From: Serilophus lunatus
Taxonomy: Eukaryota; Chordata; Aves; Passeriformes; Eurylaimidae
Length of the DNA: 64,000 nt
Reading direction: 5' to 3'
NCBI GenBank assembly: GCA_013399895.1
Contig: VXBA01000893.1
Location: forward strand, 571,394-635,393
Shown here piece by piece: positions 36,624 through 48,545 of this stretch. Both the position numbers and the translations under genes were made by a program. How positions within the stretch are numbered: position 1 is the first letter of the stretch; the number at the start of each line of letters is the position of its first letter. The notes beneath the pieces are model-generated. The model was not told the DNA's origin. It made no database searches and saw nothing but the letters and a program-made list of their open reading frames with translations.

Positions 36624-37559
36624 GTGCAGAAGAGGGACTGGGAGTGCAGAGGAAGTACTGCTTAGGCTACTCAGTCTGCACAGATAAATTGTGACCACTT
36701 CACAAAGGTTCCACTGTGCTGGGGAGTTTGAATTGCTATCTGTTTCTTGGTAAATACTCATTTCCTCCCAAACAGTCTTAAGGAAAATATCTTGGCTTAC
36801 AAAACCTGGTTTGTTAATGTCCAGTCATCTGTACTGAAAACCACAGATAAAAGATCCTGATCTTAACATGACAGTATTGTGTCAGAACCTCAAGCATATT
36901 TTATCACCTGAGACTTCACATCTCTAGTATTCAATATGTTCCTTAGCAAACACAAAAGGCCTCGATTATAATGTGGAAATTCAAATCTAAAACTAAGCTA
37001 TGCAAGTTACAAAAATCTGTACAATGTTTTGATTATAGACTTTGGTTTTCAAAATCTTTAATTTGTATATTCTAAAAAAAATAAAGAGAAGGGAAAAGGG
37101 CAAGAAAAAACAGCAGTCTACGCCCATTATTTCATTGATGTGCAGCAGGCTGGTTTACAGAAAGACTGGTGAAATACAGGAGCACTGCAAGCCCACCATA
37201 ACATATGACAGTATTTGATCAAAACCTCAGTGCTGTAAAAACACTTTAATTGAACACTTACCACTGTGTAAATGAATGTAAACATAAACAGATGCTGTGT
37301 TCCTCATTCTGTATTGCATTAATAGTAATTAGATCTCCCATATGAAGTGGAAAAGAAAGGAAGAAAAGTAATATACTTCTACTTTATAACTTTTTGTGCT
37401 TGCCTCTGAGGCATACAGTGAACTACTTAACAGATAAACAATCATGCACTGTCCTTGAACAATATATAATCTGCATGCAGTGCAATGCAAATACAGTCTA
37501 ACCATTACAATCTGTGATAGGTAGAGGTTAGTCATTATTGCTGTGAAATAAATTGTTAC

Positions 37560-40160
37560 AGATGGCTACTTCTGCAACATCTAATCGAACTGCTTGACCA
37601 GGAAAAAGGTGGCATCCAGGAGAAAGATGGGCAATCAATGCTGCTATTGTTGTCACCCTCTGCAGTTGGTGTGAAAAACACTAAGCTAATAATCTGTTCA
37701 TCAAGTACACTCTCATCTCTTCCCAACCGCCAATCAGGTCAATCTATCCCATGTTCAGCAGGAGGTAGTTGCCATTCTGTTGGAAGTATTTGTGGGACCA
37801 TGGTTCCAAAATTGGTATATGGCAATGTACGATGCACACAGCCCTACTTATGCTATCATTCATTGGAAAAGCTTCTGCCAGCAGCCAAAGATTTCATGGC
37901 ATTTGAGTAATATTTACACTTTTGGTGTAATATGCTGCAAAGACATTTACAAATGGAGCATATTTAAAACAGATAACATCATTGGGATATTGACTGAGAA
38001 TAATTCTTCCAAGGACAATACAATGTGCCAGACAGAACACTTGGGTGCTGTTTGGACAGTAAGAGAGTCTCCAAAGTAAGGGTCCTTGCAGGGTCATCTG
38101 AGTTGGATGGGGTGAGACTTCCTAAAATATGGTTTTGCCCAGTTTTTGTAATCCAGTCGGCCTGTGGTCCTACACAAACACTGCAAGCTACGCATAATAC
38201 ATCGCTATATTAACCCATATACAAGTATTTCCTAACTATCTTAAGTATGTACAAAAGATTGTCCTAGATGATCATTTCTGCACATGTAGGAACTGTTTCT
38301 ACTGATTGTCTTATTCTAATACAATTGATTAGCTTTGCAGCTAACTGTCTGTGAGTATCTGGGACAACCAGCTTCTTCACCCAGGATGTTAATTGGCATG
38401 TTTAAGTATATAAATTGTTCTAGGCACAGCGGGGTCTGCCTGGGAAATCTCAAGACCTGTCTGAAATTCCCAGTGGGACAGCTCCTGTAACAACCTGTCA
38501 AATACTTCTTCTGCAGATGGCCAGCAGTTCAATCAATCATCTAGTTTCAACTTGGTCTTCTGTCTCGAACCAGTCTTTATCTCATCTATGCAGGTTGAAA
38601 GCCTGAGATTTCCTGGACCACTCTTGGAATTTAAGTCCATTGGGAGTGCAAGCAGGCACAGCTCTGATACTCAGCTACACTATGATTATAATTAAAGATT
38701 TAAATTTTATTTTTCTGCTTAGATCTCATAGCCCTTGCCCATCTATCTGTACAAATGATGTCTGTATCTGACTCAGTGAACTGCCTTCACAGTTCAGATG
38801 GAAGTGGCTAAGAAGTGATTCACGTTTAAGTAAAGGCCTAAAGTTAAGTGATCTTTATGTACACATCACTCCAGCTTGGTTTTGCTCTCGGGCTCAGGCC
38901 ACTGTATTTGACTGAATTCACAGACTACAACATTTCTGATATGAAATCACCTAATGCAAAACTGATAGTCAGATTTGTCATCTACTGTTTTCAGGAACAG
39001 GAAAAGCCAGAATACTGTCCATATATGCAGAAAAGTATGGAGTTTTTCGCATTTCACTTTCAGGTCAAATGTTCATCTATTACAAAAACCTGTTCAGTAT
39101 CCCTTTAAGTTCATAAATCAATTGCAGCATGTTTATGGGCTCAACTACTTAAAAGAGATCCCTTTTCTACTTTTAACAGTGATGAAGAGACTATGTTTAT
39201 TTGGGCCATCAAGATTTACTCACAGCAGAGCAGGCAACTGCTCATTCTCCCTTCTGCTTTCTTCAGTCCACCTGATATTGTCATCAGTGTGTCAGGCAAC
39301 ATCTGGGAAAACAAACCCACTTCATCTGTATTCCACCCATCACACCTACAGTACTGCCTTATCAGCTGGTTCCCTCTGCTCTGGGGTAGTGCAGATCACA
39401 ATTGGTTTAATGCCTAAACTTCCTTGTGAGTGAATTGACAAGAGATTCCATGTTGAATAATTAAGTGTAGAAGCAAGTACTCGTGCTGCATCTTCAATAG
39501 TTTGTTCTGGAGTTTTTTTCATGTAAGTCTGAACTGAAAAAAACCACAATATCCTGCAGCCTGATATTTGCAAGTCATAGCTCTAACAGGACTTCAGATC
39601 AATGTTTCACATGTTTTTAATTTTACAGTTTAAAGAAGACAATTTACAGATTCCTGTTACTTTGTGGGATGCACAGATACATCTACTGCATTAGAACCAA
39701 AGCTGAGTAACATGGCTAAAGTAATCATATAAAATGAATCTACATTGCCAAGTAACTTTCTGGTTTGTAGCCACAGCCATATGTGACCACATAAATTTGG
39801 AAGAGTTATGTGTGGGCCATACTGAGTGGAACAAGAATGAAGTCTGTAGCTATGGAACAGTCCAAGTACTGGCATCATTATCAGCTGCCCACACTTCAAG
39901 GATGCTTATTGCTGACTAATAACTGCACGTAGCAAGTTTAGTTAATGGGAGAGTTTACAGTTTGAACAGCTTGTATGTTGAGGGAGGGTTTTTAAGCACC
40001 CATCTATCTCCCTTGCGGTTATTGGCAAGAAGACAGGCCAAGTTATGCTGGAGGAGGTTAACGAGCATCTTAGTAGAACTAGCTGTTAAAAATCATCAAA
40101 ATAACTGGATTGGAGAAATATATCCAGCAAGCTCCAATCTTGGCTGCGCCTGACCCTTTT
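37560..40160. other. Unassigned block with several overlapping open stretches
   Basis: This part has a higher density of open frames than the surrounding intron on both strands, and looks less AT-rich. On the minus strand, a stretch around 38400-38660 gives about 90 codons with one stop and includes WPSAEEVFDRLLQELSHW. A second (about 38210-37990) contains CVGPQADWITKTGQNH. A third (39573-39346) contains EDAARVLASTLNYSTW. Plus-strand frames of 60-150 codons overlap them. No domain was recognised and there is no continuous gene. It could be a very decayed retrocopy, an old endogenous retroelement, or merely stop-poor DNA. Confidence 0.3.
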
Positions 40161-42848
40161 CTTGGAAATGCTGTAACTTTGGCTCAGCAGCACAGTGAAG
40201 TCTCTTCTTCTTCTTCCCCATTACCTTTCATGTGCCCCAAGTAAAGACAAACCTCGACCTGACCATTCTTTTCCTGTGCTCCATCCCTCTTCCAAGTAGG
40301 CTGCTATTAGTTTGGCAGCACCTACTTCTAGGGTAGAACGTAGGCTCTTTTTGGTGCAACATGAACAGATGGGTCACCATGCAAAAGGAAAACCAAGTCT
40401 TTTCTAAATTTTGAAAGGAATATCTGACATGCTTAATTCACAATAGCAAAGTAGATATGTTGGTTTGCTGGCCCTAGAAATTCTGACATAATCAGTGGTA
40501 TCCTTTCTTGAAATGAAGTGTCCAGTTCTCCTCTAAAACTTGAGAGAAAATAAAGCCACAGCTGAGATTAATTTTCTACACCTTCCTTTAGGATACAGGT
40601 TGCTCTACCTGTAACCTAAACAGCATGTATTTTAAGAACTACAGAATATTTTAAGAAACAGTGCCAAACACCCTAGTCTCCAAATTCTGCCTTTTAATAA
40701 CCTAATACGCCAGTGGAAATTGTTGCCTAAATTCTAAATAGCTACTTGAAAACAAAAAAAAAGCATCCGTACTATTTATAGAGGATCTAATATTATGTGC
40801 TCCCTTCCACTGTTTGTGCAAGAACAGGAGTAGAAGCAGCTCTTTTCCCAGGATTTAAGCGCTTAAGCTAACATACCACTTCCTGCTGTATTAGAAACAA
40901 GAGGCTGGAAGCTCATACATATCCAGTGGGAAAAAAACAAACATGAAATGAAATGTTTTCTGTAGCAGCTAAAATGTGTTCTAAAACAATTGAACACCGG
41001 TGAATGAAAACTAAGCAAAAAATTCTCATGCTATTTTCAATTTAAAACCCTTTTAAATATCAGGAATTGTTATTGATCACAGCTTTAAAAAAAGAGGTAC
41101 AAAGGGTCATTTAAACTGAAACATAGTATCTACTGTAACAGTGGATTCATAGATCAGTCTAGAGAAAGGTAGACTTACTAGTAAACATTTCAGCATCAGC
41201 CCTATGTTTTCTTAACACCAGGCAGCATAATGTAGCTCCCAAGAGTACAGGTGAAATACATGAACCCAAACCAATCACTAAATCCTCTCTAGAGGCTATG
41301 TAGGAAACAACTGAGATGAGCTCCTACAGCTGTCTGTACACAGCTCCTCTGTCTTCTTTGCTAAAACTTGCAGAAGGATCTGGATATGAGCCAGCATCAT
41401 ACCTGCCTTTTAAAAACTCCATTTATATTTACAACTCTTTGCTCTCCTTTGTCAGTGTTTGCCACATTCACCTGTGTAGAATACTCTATACTGTGTTTTT
41501 TGGCTACTGAAGTCAGAGAAATTGCTTAGTATGCAATATGAGCTCTGAGCAAGACTGGCAAACCTGGAAAAGATGTATTTATGCATTAACAGCTGAATCC
41601 AGTATGAAAGTGGTTCTCAACCTTATGCTTATGGGTTACATGCAGGCACCTAAGTGTTGATTTAGGCCACCAGTAACAGAAAAATTAAAGTTGAGTGAAA
41701 ACAGAGAGACAAAACAAGAGTTTGGTCTGTAGCCTTGTATCTGCACAAATGTTTTGCCTATAAATTGGCAAGTTGGGGATCACTGCAGTGAGCTCTTCTG
41801 GTTGTTATTTACTTAACTAGATTGGACCATACCCAAATGACCAGAAGGAAAACACTAAGAGGTCTGTCTTCCCCAGCTGAGAGGCTAATTAAAAACCCTA
41901 CAATTTGCAGAAAAGCACATGTAACATAGACACATAGAAGATTTACAAGAACACACCTCCTCCTTGCTATGAAGATATAAAGAACAGAAGGGAGATCTCT
42001 GGCTAATTAGGTTAATATCAGCTTATGGCTTCATGTAGAAGAACCAATAAAAAAATAAAACCAATTAGAAGCAAAGAATATTCTCTAGATTATTTTTTCC
42101 TGCTTTCCATCTCTTTCTAAAACTTTTTGTATTCAAGATTCTACAACATGGTGTGCTTTGAGTTTACCCCTTAATTAGTATGGCAATTTGCTAAATTGTG
42201 TATAAAAATTATTGCCACCAAATCCAAATGCTAAAATCTGAATACGTCATTATAGCTTCACAGCTAAAGAACAAGCAGCTCAAAATCAATGCTGTGCCTC
42301 TGTGTTCTAATTTAAACTTTGTAACTATGAAAAGATAATTACTTGATGTCCTGAGTAATTCTGATTTTTTTCTCCATTGAAACTCTTTTCATATTCATTA
42401 CTTTTAAGAGGGCATTCCGGTAAAAAATGGGTGGCTATTTCAAACTTTACTATTGATACTTTGTCTGAATGTGTGTGCTTACTGTGTTAAGAATCCATGT
42501 TTAAGGAATGCAGGGCAGTTGAGTGTTATCAGTAACAGACTTGGGCTTATTGACTTAAAATTCCACTGTTGCTACTAGCAAGAAGTCTCTTTAGCCAAAC
42601 ATGATCAGAAGGACAGCTAGAATCCTCTTGACAGCAGGTAAAATTCTAAACTGCTAAACTACATATTCCATTAGCAGAGATTTTAGTCATTTAGCAACTT
42701 CTAGTTAGGTGTAACTGGAGTTACAGCAGGTGAGTTGGAATTAGTTGCAGTCAGAGAGCATAAGCCAGCTGTTCCTCACAAGTCACCAGTCAAAAGAGAT
42801 CAATAAAAAAGGGATGACAGGGAATCAGAAGTATATGTCTGTCTTTAC
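40161..42848. other. LARGE1 intron, no recognised feature
   Basis: AT-rich intron up to the donor of the 42849-42972 exon. No repeat or gene recognised. Confidence 0.6.
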
Positions 42849-42972
42849 CTTGAGCTCATCTGCATCATAGAAGTCTATGCGCACAGCAGGGACCATCCAT
42901 GTCTGGAACAGAGTTGCGAGGATTTGTTTGGCAATTGTGTCTGCGATGAGGTGAAAGTGGAGTGGGTTTCGC
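42849..42972 (-). CDS. LARGE1: LARGE1 coding exon (xylosyltransferase domain, residues 164-205)
   Basis: This exon is 124 bases: one base completing the split Arg codon, then 41 codons from RNPLHFHLIAD to VDFYDADELK. It continues the GT8 fold with the conserved block around LHFHLIAD and the segment ILATLFQTWMVPAVRVDFY. The acceptor is ctcatattag|GCG, which has a weak pyrimidine tract, and the donor is CTCAAG|GTAAAG. Compared with the human sequence as I remember it there are three mild substitutions (Ser to Thr, Glu to Lys, Asn to Asp). The reading frame is open throughout and phase-compatible with both neighbours, so this is a functional exon and not a pseudogene copy. Confidence 0.97.
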
Positions 42973-45889
42973 CTAATATGAGAAGGGAGAGAAATGGATT
43001 AGTTTAAAGGTTTCTAATTCCTGTTGTTAAAGAACATCAGAATGTACAAAGCCCTATCTGTGCCTAAGATGTCAAGTTTAAAGTGTACAGCATGTTCGGC
43101 GGAGTCTTGCTCTATGACACACAATTTGAACATTTATAACAATAACAGAAATACTCAATCAGTTTCTGGGTGGTTGTAAACAAATACAGATCCTTTTACT
43201 GATGGAATGTGATGATTTCTAACAGTTAAGGATCTTGTCCCTTCTACTATGGGACCACTGAGCTTACAGAGATCTTTTCTACAAAGCAAACTTGGGTAAT
43301 CAACATCTGTCCTACGTAAACCCAAAATCAGATGCTTCACTTGAGTTCCTTCTAGCTATTCACTGGCATAGTGAATAGAATGGAGATTGTAAATCTTCCC
43401 ATACCCTTGTTCCTAAGAGGGAGGGATGATTAAAGAAAAGGCCAAAAGAAAGAAAACATTGACTTCAAAACACCAGATTTGGGTTCACCTCTGTAGCTAT
43501 AGGACTTGGGCTAATTGGAAAGCTTCAAAACAAGATGAGTAAAGCCGGTATCAGCAAGACTGGCAAAGTTTGACAAAGTGAATGGATTTTTCTGCAGTAA
43601 TGTGAACAAATATTTTGTTTAAATCCCTTAACCTCCCTCTCTCTTTGAGGGACCATGAGCAATAAAATTTGATCTTAACTTCTGTGGTAGGAGTAGGAAA
43701 ACCTGCCAGTGGAAGACAGTAATGAATTGCAGTCTTCTATGTTTGTTCATACTGTAGCAACTTTCCATGTCATCAGAGGACAGAGTTTGCAAAAGCCACT
43801 AAGAAAACAGACAATTTGTTGAGACTTTAGCATTGCCTCAACCTTTCTTCGACCCCTAGAGTGGAATAATGGATTCTCGTCTCTATGGAACTTACAAAAT
43901 TAAATGGGTGTACTTGTTAACTGAAATTTTTCAGCTGAAAAGATGTTTCAGTTGTAGACTAAAGTGAAAGATGACTGATGCTACCATCTTCTTTGGTGTG
44001 ATTGTGAAGTTAGGAAATATATGTTAGTTCAGGCCAATGAACTTCCATTAGATGAAAGTTATTTTTTCTCCATTTCCCACATTAATGAACAATACGTGCC
44101 TTCCTCTTCGATGTTGTATTTCTTGCTGTGATAAGTAATGCTGCTTCCCACTGAACGAAGACCAGAAGAAAATGTAAAAATACATATAATGACACATAGT
44201 ATCATAACAGACCTCTAAGAAGAAACATGAGATTGTTGTGAGAAACTATGTATAGCTGGATTTTGCAGTATTAGAAATACTGGACCTAAGATCCAACCCA
44301 ACACCCAGGGTTGCCAGTGAAGCTGCTGTATTGGCTTCAAGGCACTCTGGATCACATTACAAGCTTATAGGAAAAACAGAAAAAGGCCTTATATATGAAA
44401 TAATCATAATGGCGGAAATAAACCTACAGCTGATCTGCATTTAACAATATCCAAAGCACTAACCCACACCATGCTTTCCAAAATGGCAAAGACCTTTCCA
44501 TCTCCAGCTTGTTCCTGGAGGGAGGATGGGAGACAGAAAGGCATGAGGTGCCAGCTGCTGAGTGTCCCATTACAAAGCTAAAGGGATCACAGCAATTACA
44601 TCTGCTTCACCAGCCCAGCAGGGGAGTAGAAGAGGAACATCCTGGCTCATGCAGATTCCGCAGTAACCAGGCAACTTGCCAAGAAAAAATCGGGAAATAG
44701 CAGCGATCGGAAAATACATCTCATTAGCAGAGACAAGGCCAAGAGAAACAAAGTACACCACCAGTGGCTCTGGGTACAGGCAAAGCAGTATCTCAAGACA
44801 AATAGATGTTCAATCTTAACGTACACATCCCACATAGGTCCCTCTGCTTAGCAAAGGACGAGTCTGGATTCTGGTAGGACATTTTTTGTAGCTGATGTTC
44901 TTCAGTAATTTCTTTTCCCTTTTTTCCCCCCAAGGTTATTTATCGATATCTTGCAAAGTAGAATAAGAAGAGTAAAAACTCAGTCAAAACCAAGAAAGCT
45001 CCATCTTCCTTCAAACCATCATTTAGTTAAATGGAATTGATATAAAATATTTCAAGATGAAACGCACTAGTTGAAAAGGAAAAATCTGACACAAAGACAC
45101 TCAGATGTTCAGCAGCGGTTTATACTTATCTGAATAACCCAGAGTATATGAAACTTAAATGGGAACAAGTGGGTGACATTTTCTTTAGTTTGTCCCCTAC
45201 TGGGAAAAAGAAAAAAGGAGTAGCTGTACTCCCACACAGAAAACCCTTCCAAGTTGTTAGCCTTGTGGTAAAGATTCAGCTGGAAGGAAAGTGTGTGTCA
45301 GAGACAAAGCAGAAGATTATCACTTACAAAAATATACCCCCAAAACAGTATAGTGACCTGATGACATCTACAACTAAATGTGCATCAGTCACAGAAAATT
45401 TTAGTCCGGATGAGATTTTAGTTCTGTGAAATGTGAGGTTTAGCATGGTGCTAGAAGCCAATAGAGCACAGACTCAAAGCTGGAAGACCTTGTGAAGATA
45501 ACAGTACTAGCATACATACAGATGACATCTTTCACCTCTTCTGATGTCTGCAATATGAAAAGCCTAAAAGATATGGACTCCTTCAAAGGGTTTATGAGAA
45601 AAGTTTAGAAGCTTAAAGATCAACCAACATTCACTGTAAAAAATACAGAAGATTCCGTAAGATGAGATATGTGAAAAGGATGCCATAATTGTTTGCCAGC
45701 ATGATTGAATCACTGGCTCTAAGAATCATGAGTGACAACCAGGATATTTTAAAGGAATCCATTGAAAGCTGTACTTCATTAGACTTGTACGATTTGCTGT
45801 ACTATTTGGTATCAGTGAAAGCTATTCCTTTCTTCTGACTGGTCTTCTTCCATGACAGACATTTTGGGATATGAGCTTTGTAATACCGA
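42973..45889. other. LARGE1 intron, no recognised feature
   Basis: Unique-looking intron upstream (in gene direction) of the 42849-42972 exon. A 93-codon plus-strand frame at 45148-45429 has no recognised similarity. Confidence 0.6.
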
Positions 45890-46137
45890 AATTTCCCCGT
45901 GTGCTTTCTGCACAGCAGGGGCAGAGTTCAGTCCAGTATTTAAGGCTTAGGGCTTATAGGGAGCGCGGCGAACAGGAGTAGGCAAACAGGGTTGCAGAGA
46001 GGGTGTCCTAGAGAGGCAGTTTGTGCAGCAGTTCACACAGGCACGGCAAGCAGGTGGAGCTGCAGACACCGTCTAGGTAGGTGCAGTTGTCTTTTTGGTC
46101 TTTCTTTCTCCTTGGCTCTCTCCTCTCACCAGTAATG

Positions 46138-47259
46138 GTGAATAAACAATTAAAAACTGTTAATAAAAGGGGTGTGCTTGTTCAAACAGCACCTATGTTG
46201 AGGGAATGTGGCTGTGCAGTCCATCCTCTGACTGCTGGGATTGCAGGGAATGCCTGAGCCTCCTCGTAGTTCCAGAGGGTAACACAAAAAACAACCTGTG
46301 TCTGGTGTGCTCTGTATGGTGGCAGAGCTTAGGGAAGAAGTTGAAAGGATGAGGAGCATTTGGGATAGCGAAAGATAGATAGACTGGTGGAGTCATGTTC
46401 TCTCCCCTCTCAATAATGGTTGCCAGGATTCAAAGGAGTCCAGTGTTTCTCATCTCACTTCAGCTCAGGTCGATGGAAGCAACCTAGATGCTGAGGAGGA
46501 TTGGGTGCGGGTCAGTTCTCATGGGGGTAATAGAAATCCCTCCTGTACACTACCTCCCTTCCAGATACCACCTTTCCAAATGCCCTTAAAGAATAGGTTT
46601 GGGGTCCTGGAATTTGATAACCAGGTTGAGGATTGGGATGATGAGGAAGTGATTTATGCTCAGACTGATGTTACTGATGGTAGCTCTTTGCCCCAGGAAA
46701 CTCCCAGTTCTTCAGTCAGACGGATCAGAACAGATAGTACTAAGAAGCAAAGGAGGGTGATTGTGGTGGGTGACTCCCTTCTGAGAGGAACAGAGGGTCC
46801 CACATGTAGGCTGGATCCATCCCATAGGGAGGTATGCTGCCTCCCTGGAGTCCAGGTACGGGATACTGCTAAGAGACTTCCAGAAATGATATGGCCCTCA
46901 GATTATTATCCACTGCTGGTTATTCAGGCTGGCAGTGACAAACTTGATAAGAGGGGTACGAGGGTGATTAAGAAAGAGATTAAGGAAATGGGTTGGTTAA
47001 TTGGTGGGGTAGGAGTGCGAGTGGTTTTGTGCTCAGTTCCTCTAATAGCAGTGACAAGTACTGGAAGGAGAAAGAGAACACATGCAGTTAATGAGTGGCT
47101 TAAAGGATGGTCCAACAAAGGAATTTTGGATTCTATAATCATGGGAAGACCTTTATGGCACCTGGGCTGCTAGACTTGGATGGGTTGCATCTAACTAAAA
47201 AGGGTAAGAGGATCTTAGCCCATGAGTTGGCTGACCTCACTGAGAGGGCTTTAAACTAG
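46138..47259 (+). pseudogene. CR1 ORF1 (zinc-binding region and SGNH esterase), frameshifted
   Basis: From ATG at 46138 the frame is broken by stops, but cysteine-rich pieces (RECGCAV; DCRECLSL; NNLCLVCSVWW) match the zinc-binding N-terminal region of CR1 ORF1. They are followed by a short charged helix (REEVERMRSIWDSER). From 46505 a clean frame of 222 codons carries the esterase core with RRVIVVGDSLLRG; the Gly-Asp-Ser nucleophile block is at 46769-46777. This frame stops at 47173. The partner block D-G-L-H, holding the catalytic Asp and His, is at 47179-47190 in another frame, so one indel near 47160 separates the catalytic residues. ORF1 ends at the stop at 47257. In active elements the product binds CR1 RNA and has an SGNH-type esterase fold. 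Confidence 0.85.
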
Positions 47260-47294
47260 ATCAGAAGGGGGAGAGGACCAGGCTTACCAGAGAT

Positions 47295-47843
47295 GTGACT
47301 GAAGTAGGTGGGACTGCATCAAGAGTAAAGTCAGTATCTCAACTGAAGTGCGTGTACACAAATGCACACAATAAAAAGGAGGAGCTACAAGTACTGGTTC
47401 AGCAAGAGAATTATGATATTACTGCTATTATGGAAACATGGTGGGATGACTTACATAAATGGAGCGCTGCCACGGATGGCTACAAGCTCTTCAAGAGAGA
47501 TGGGTGTGAGAGAAGGAGTGGAGGGGTGGCCCTCTATATTTGGCAGACTCTTGATGCTATGGAAGTCGAGATTGATGATAAGCAGGTCGAGTGTCTATGG
47601 GTAACAATCAGAGGGGTTATCAACAAGTCTGGCATCCTGATTGGAGTCTGCTATAGACCACCTGATCAGGAGGAAGAGCCAGACCTGTTGTTCTTTAAGC
47701 AGCTTGAGTCCTTTTAGGAGACTTTAATCTGCCAGATATCTGCTGGGAACTTGACACAGCTGAGAAGAGGCAGTTCAGAAAGTTCTTAGAGTGCATTGAG
47801 GATTGCTTTTTATCACAGCTGGTGAGTGAGCCAACCAGGGGTC
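47295..47843 (+). pseudogene. CR1 ORF2 endonuclease domain, frameshifted and gap-truncated
   Basis: A 140-codon frame (47295-47717) carries the APE-like endonuclease: TNAHNKKEELQVL, then YDITAIMETWWDD, then DGYKLFKRDGCERRSGGVAL, then LIGVCYRPPDQEEE. A frameshift or small deletion near 47712 precedes GDFNLPDICWELDTAEK, the block with the catalytic Asp, which continues to SEPTRG where the assembly gap begins. The recognisable motifs are in order. The first catalytic Glu of the family lies in the E-T-W-W block. Confidence 0.88.
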
Positions 47844-48066
47844 NNNNNNNNNNNNNNNNNNNNNNNNNNNNNNNNNNNNNNNNNNNNNNNNNNNNNNNNN
47901 NNNNNNNNNNNNNNNNNNNNNNNNNNNNNNNNNNNNNNNNNNNNNNNNNNNNNNNNNNNNNNNNNNNNNNNNNNNNNNNNNNNNNNNNNNNNNNNNNNNN
48001 NNNNNNNNNNNNNNNNNNNNNNNNNNNNNNNNNNNNNNNNNNNNNNNNNNNNNNNNNNNNNNNNNN
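47844..48066. other. Assembly gap, 223 N
   Basis: A run of N inside the CR1 element, starting just after the S-E-P-T-R-G codons of the endonuclease. True length and content are unknown. Any translated frame crossing it is meaningless. Confidence 1.
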
Positions 48067-48545
48067 CCACATCTGTGAAGGACAATAAGAAGTCTTTCTA
48101 TAAATATATTAATGGCAAAAAGAAGGGCAGTAATAACCTCCACTCCTTATTGGATGTGGAGAGAAATGTAGTCACTACAGATGAGGGGAAGGCAGAGGTA
48201 CTCAATGCCTCCTTTGCCTCCATTTTCAGCAGCAGATCATTTTGTTTACAGGACAAGTGGCCATCTGAACTGGTAGATGGGGTCAGGGGTCAGTGTAGTC
48301 CCCCGGTAATCCAGAAGGAAGAAGTTAGAGACTTACTGAACTGTTTGGATCCTCATAAATCCATGGGACTGGGTAGGATCCATCCTAGGGTGATGAAAGA
48401 GCTGGCAGATGAGCTTGCTAAGCTGCTTTTAACAGCAGTCTTGGCTCACAGGTGAAGTCCCAGATGACTGGAAGCTGGCCAATGTGACACCCATCCACAA
48501 GAAGAGCTGGAAAGATGATCCAGGTAATTACAGACCTGTTACCTG
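48067..48545 (+). pseudogene. CR1 ORF2, front of reverse transcriptase region
   Basis: After the gap a frame of about 128 codons (48070-48455) reads SVKDNKKSFYKYINGKKKG, then DEGKAEVLNASFASIFSS, then QKEEVRDLLNCLDPHKSMG, the usual CR1 linker into RT. After a frame change comes DDWKLANVTPIHKKSWK with NYRPV, the first RT block. Sequence stops matching RT after NYRPV (about 48545) and continues as 3' tail, so the catalytic A-D-D box is absent. Confidence 0.88.

Larger units (their letters stand above)
34701..37559. other. LARGE1 intron, simple repeats only
   Basis: No gene recognised. Holds a T-rich tract with C interruptions at 35636-35662 and a pure run of 26 T at 36598-36623. Confidence 0.6.

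Noticed and set aside
39346..39573. Possible retroviral envelope-like fragment on the minus strand
   Set aside because: The phrase around DAARVLASTLN weakly recalls the start of some envelope proteins, but no fusion or transmembrane-subunit motif, LTR or gag/pol follows in the expected order. Kept only as part of the unexplained 37.6-40.2 kb block.
47826..48455. Long frames spanning the run of N
   Set aside because: Unknown bases cannot be translated. Only the part after 48066 is real, and it is CR1 ORF2.
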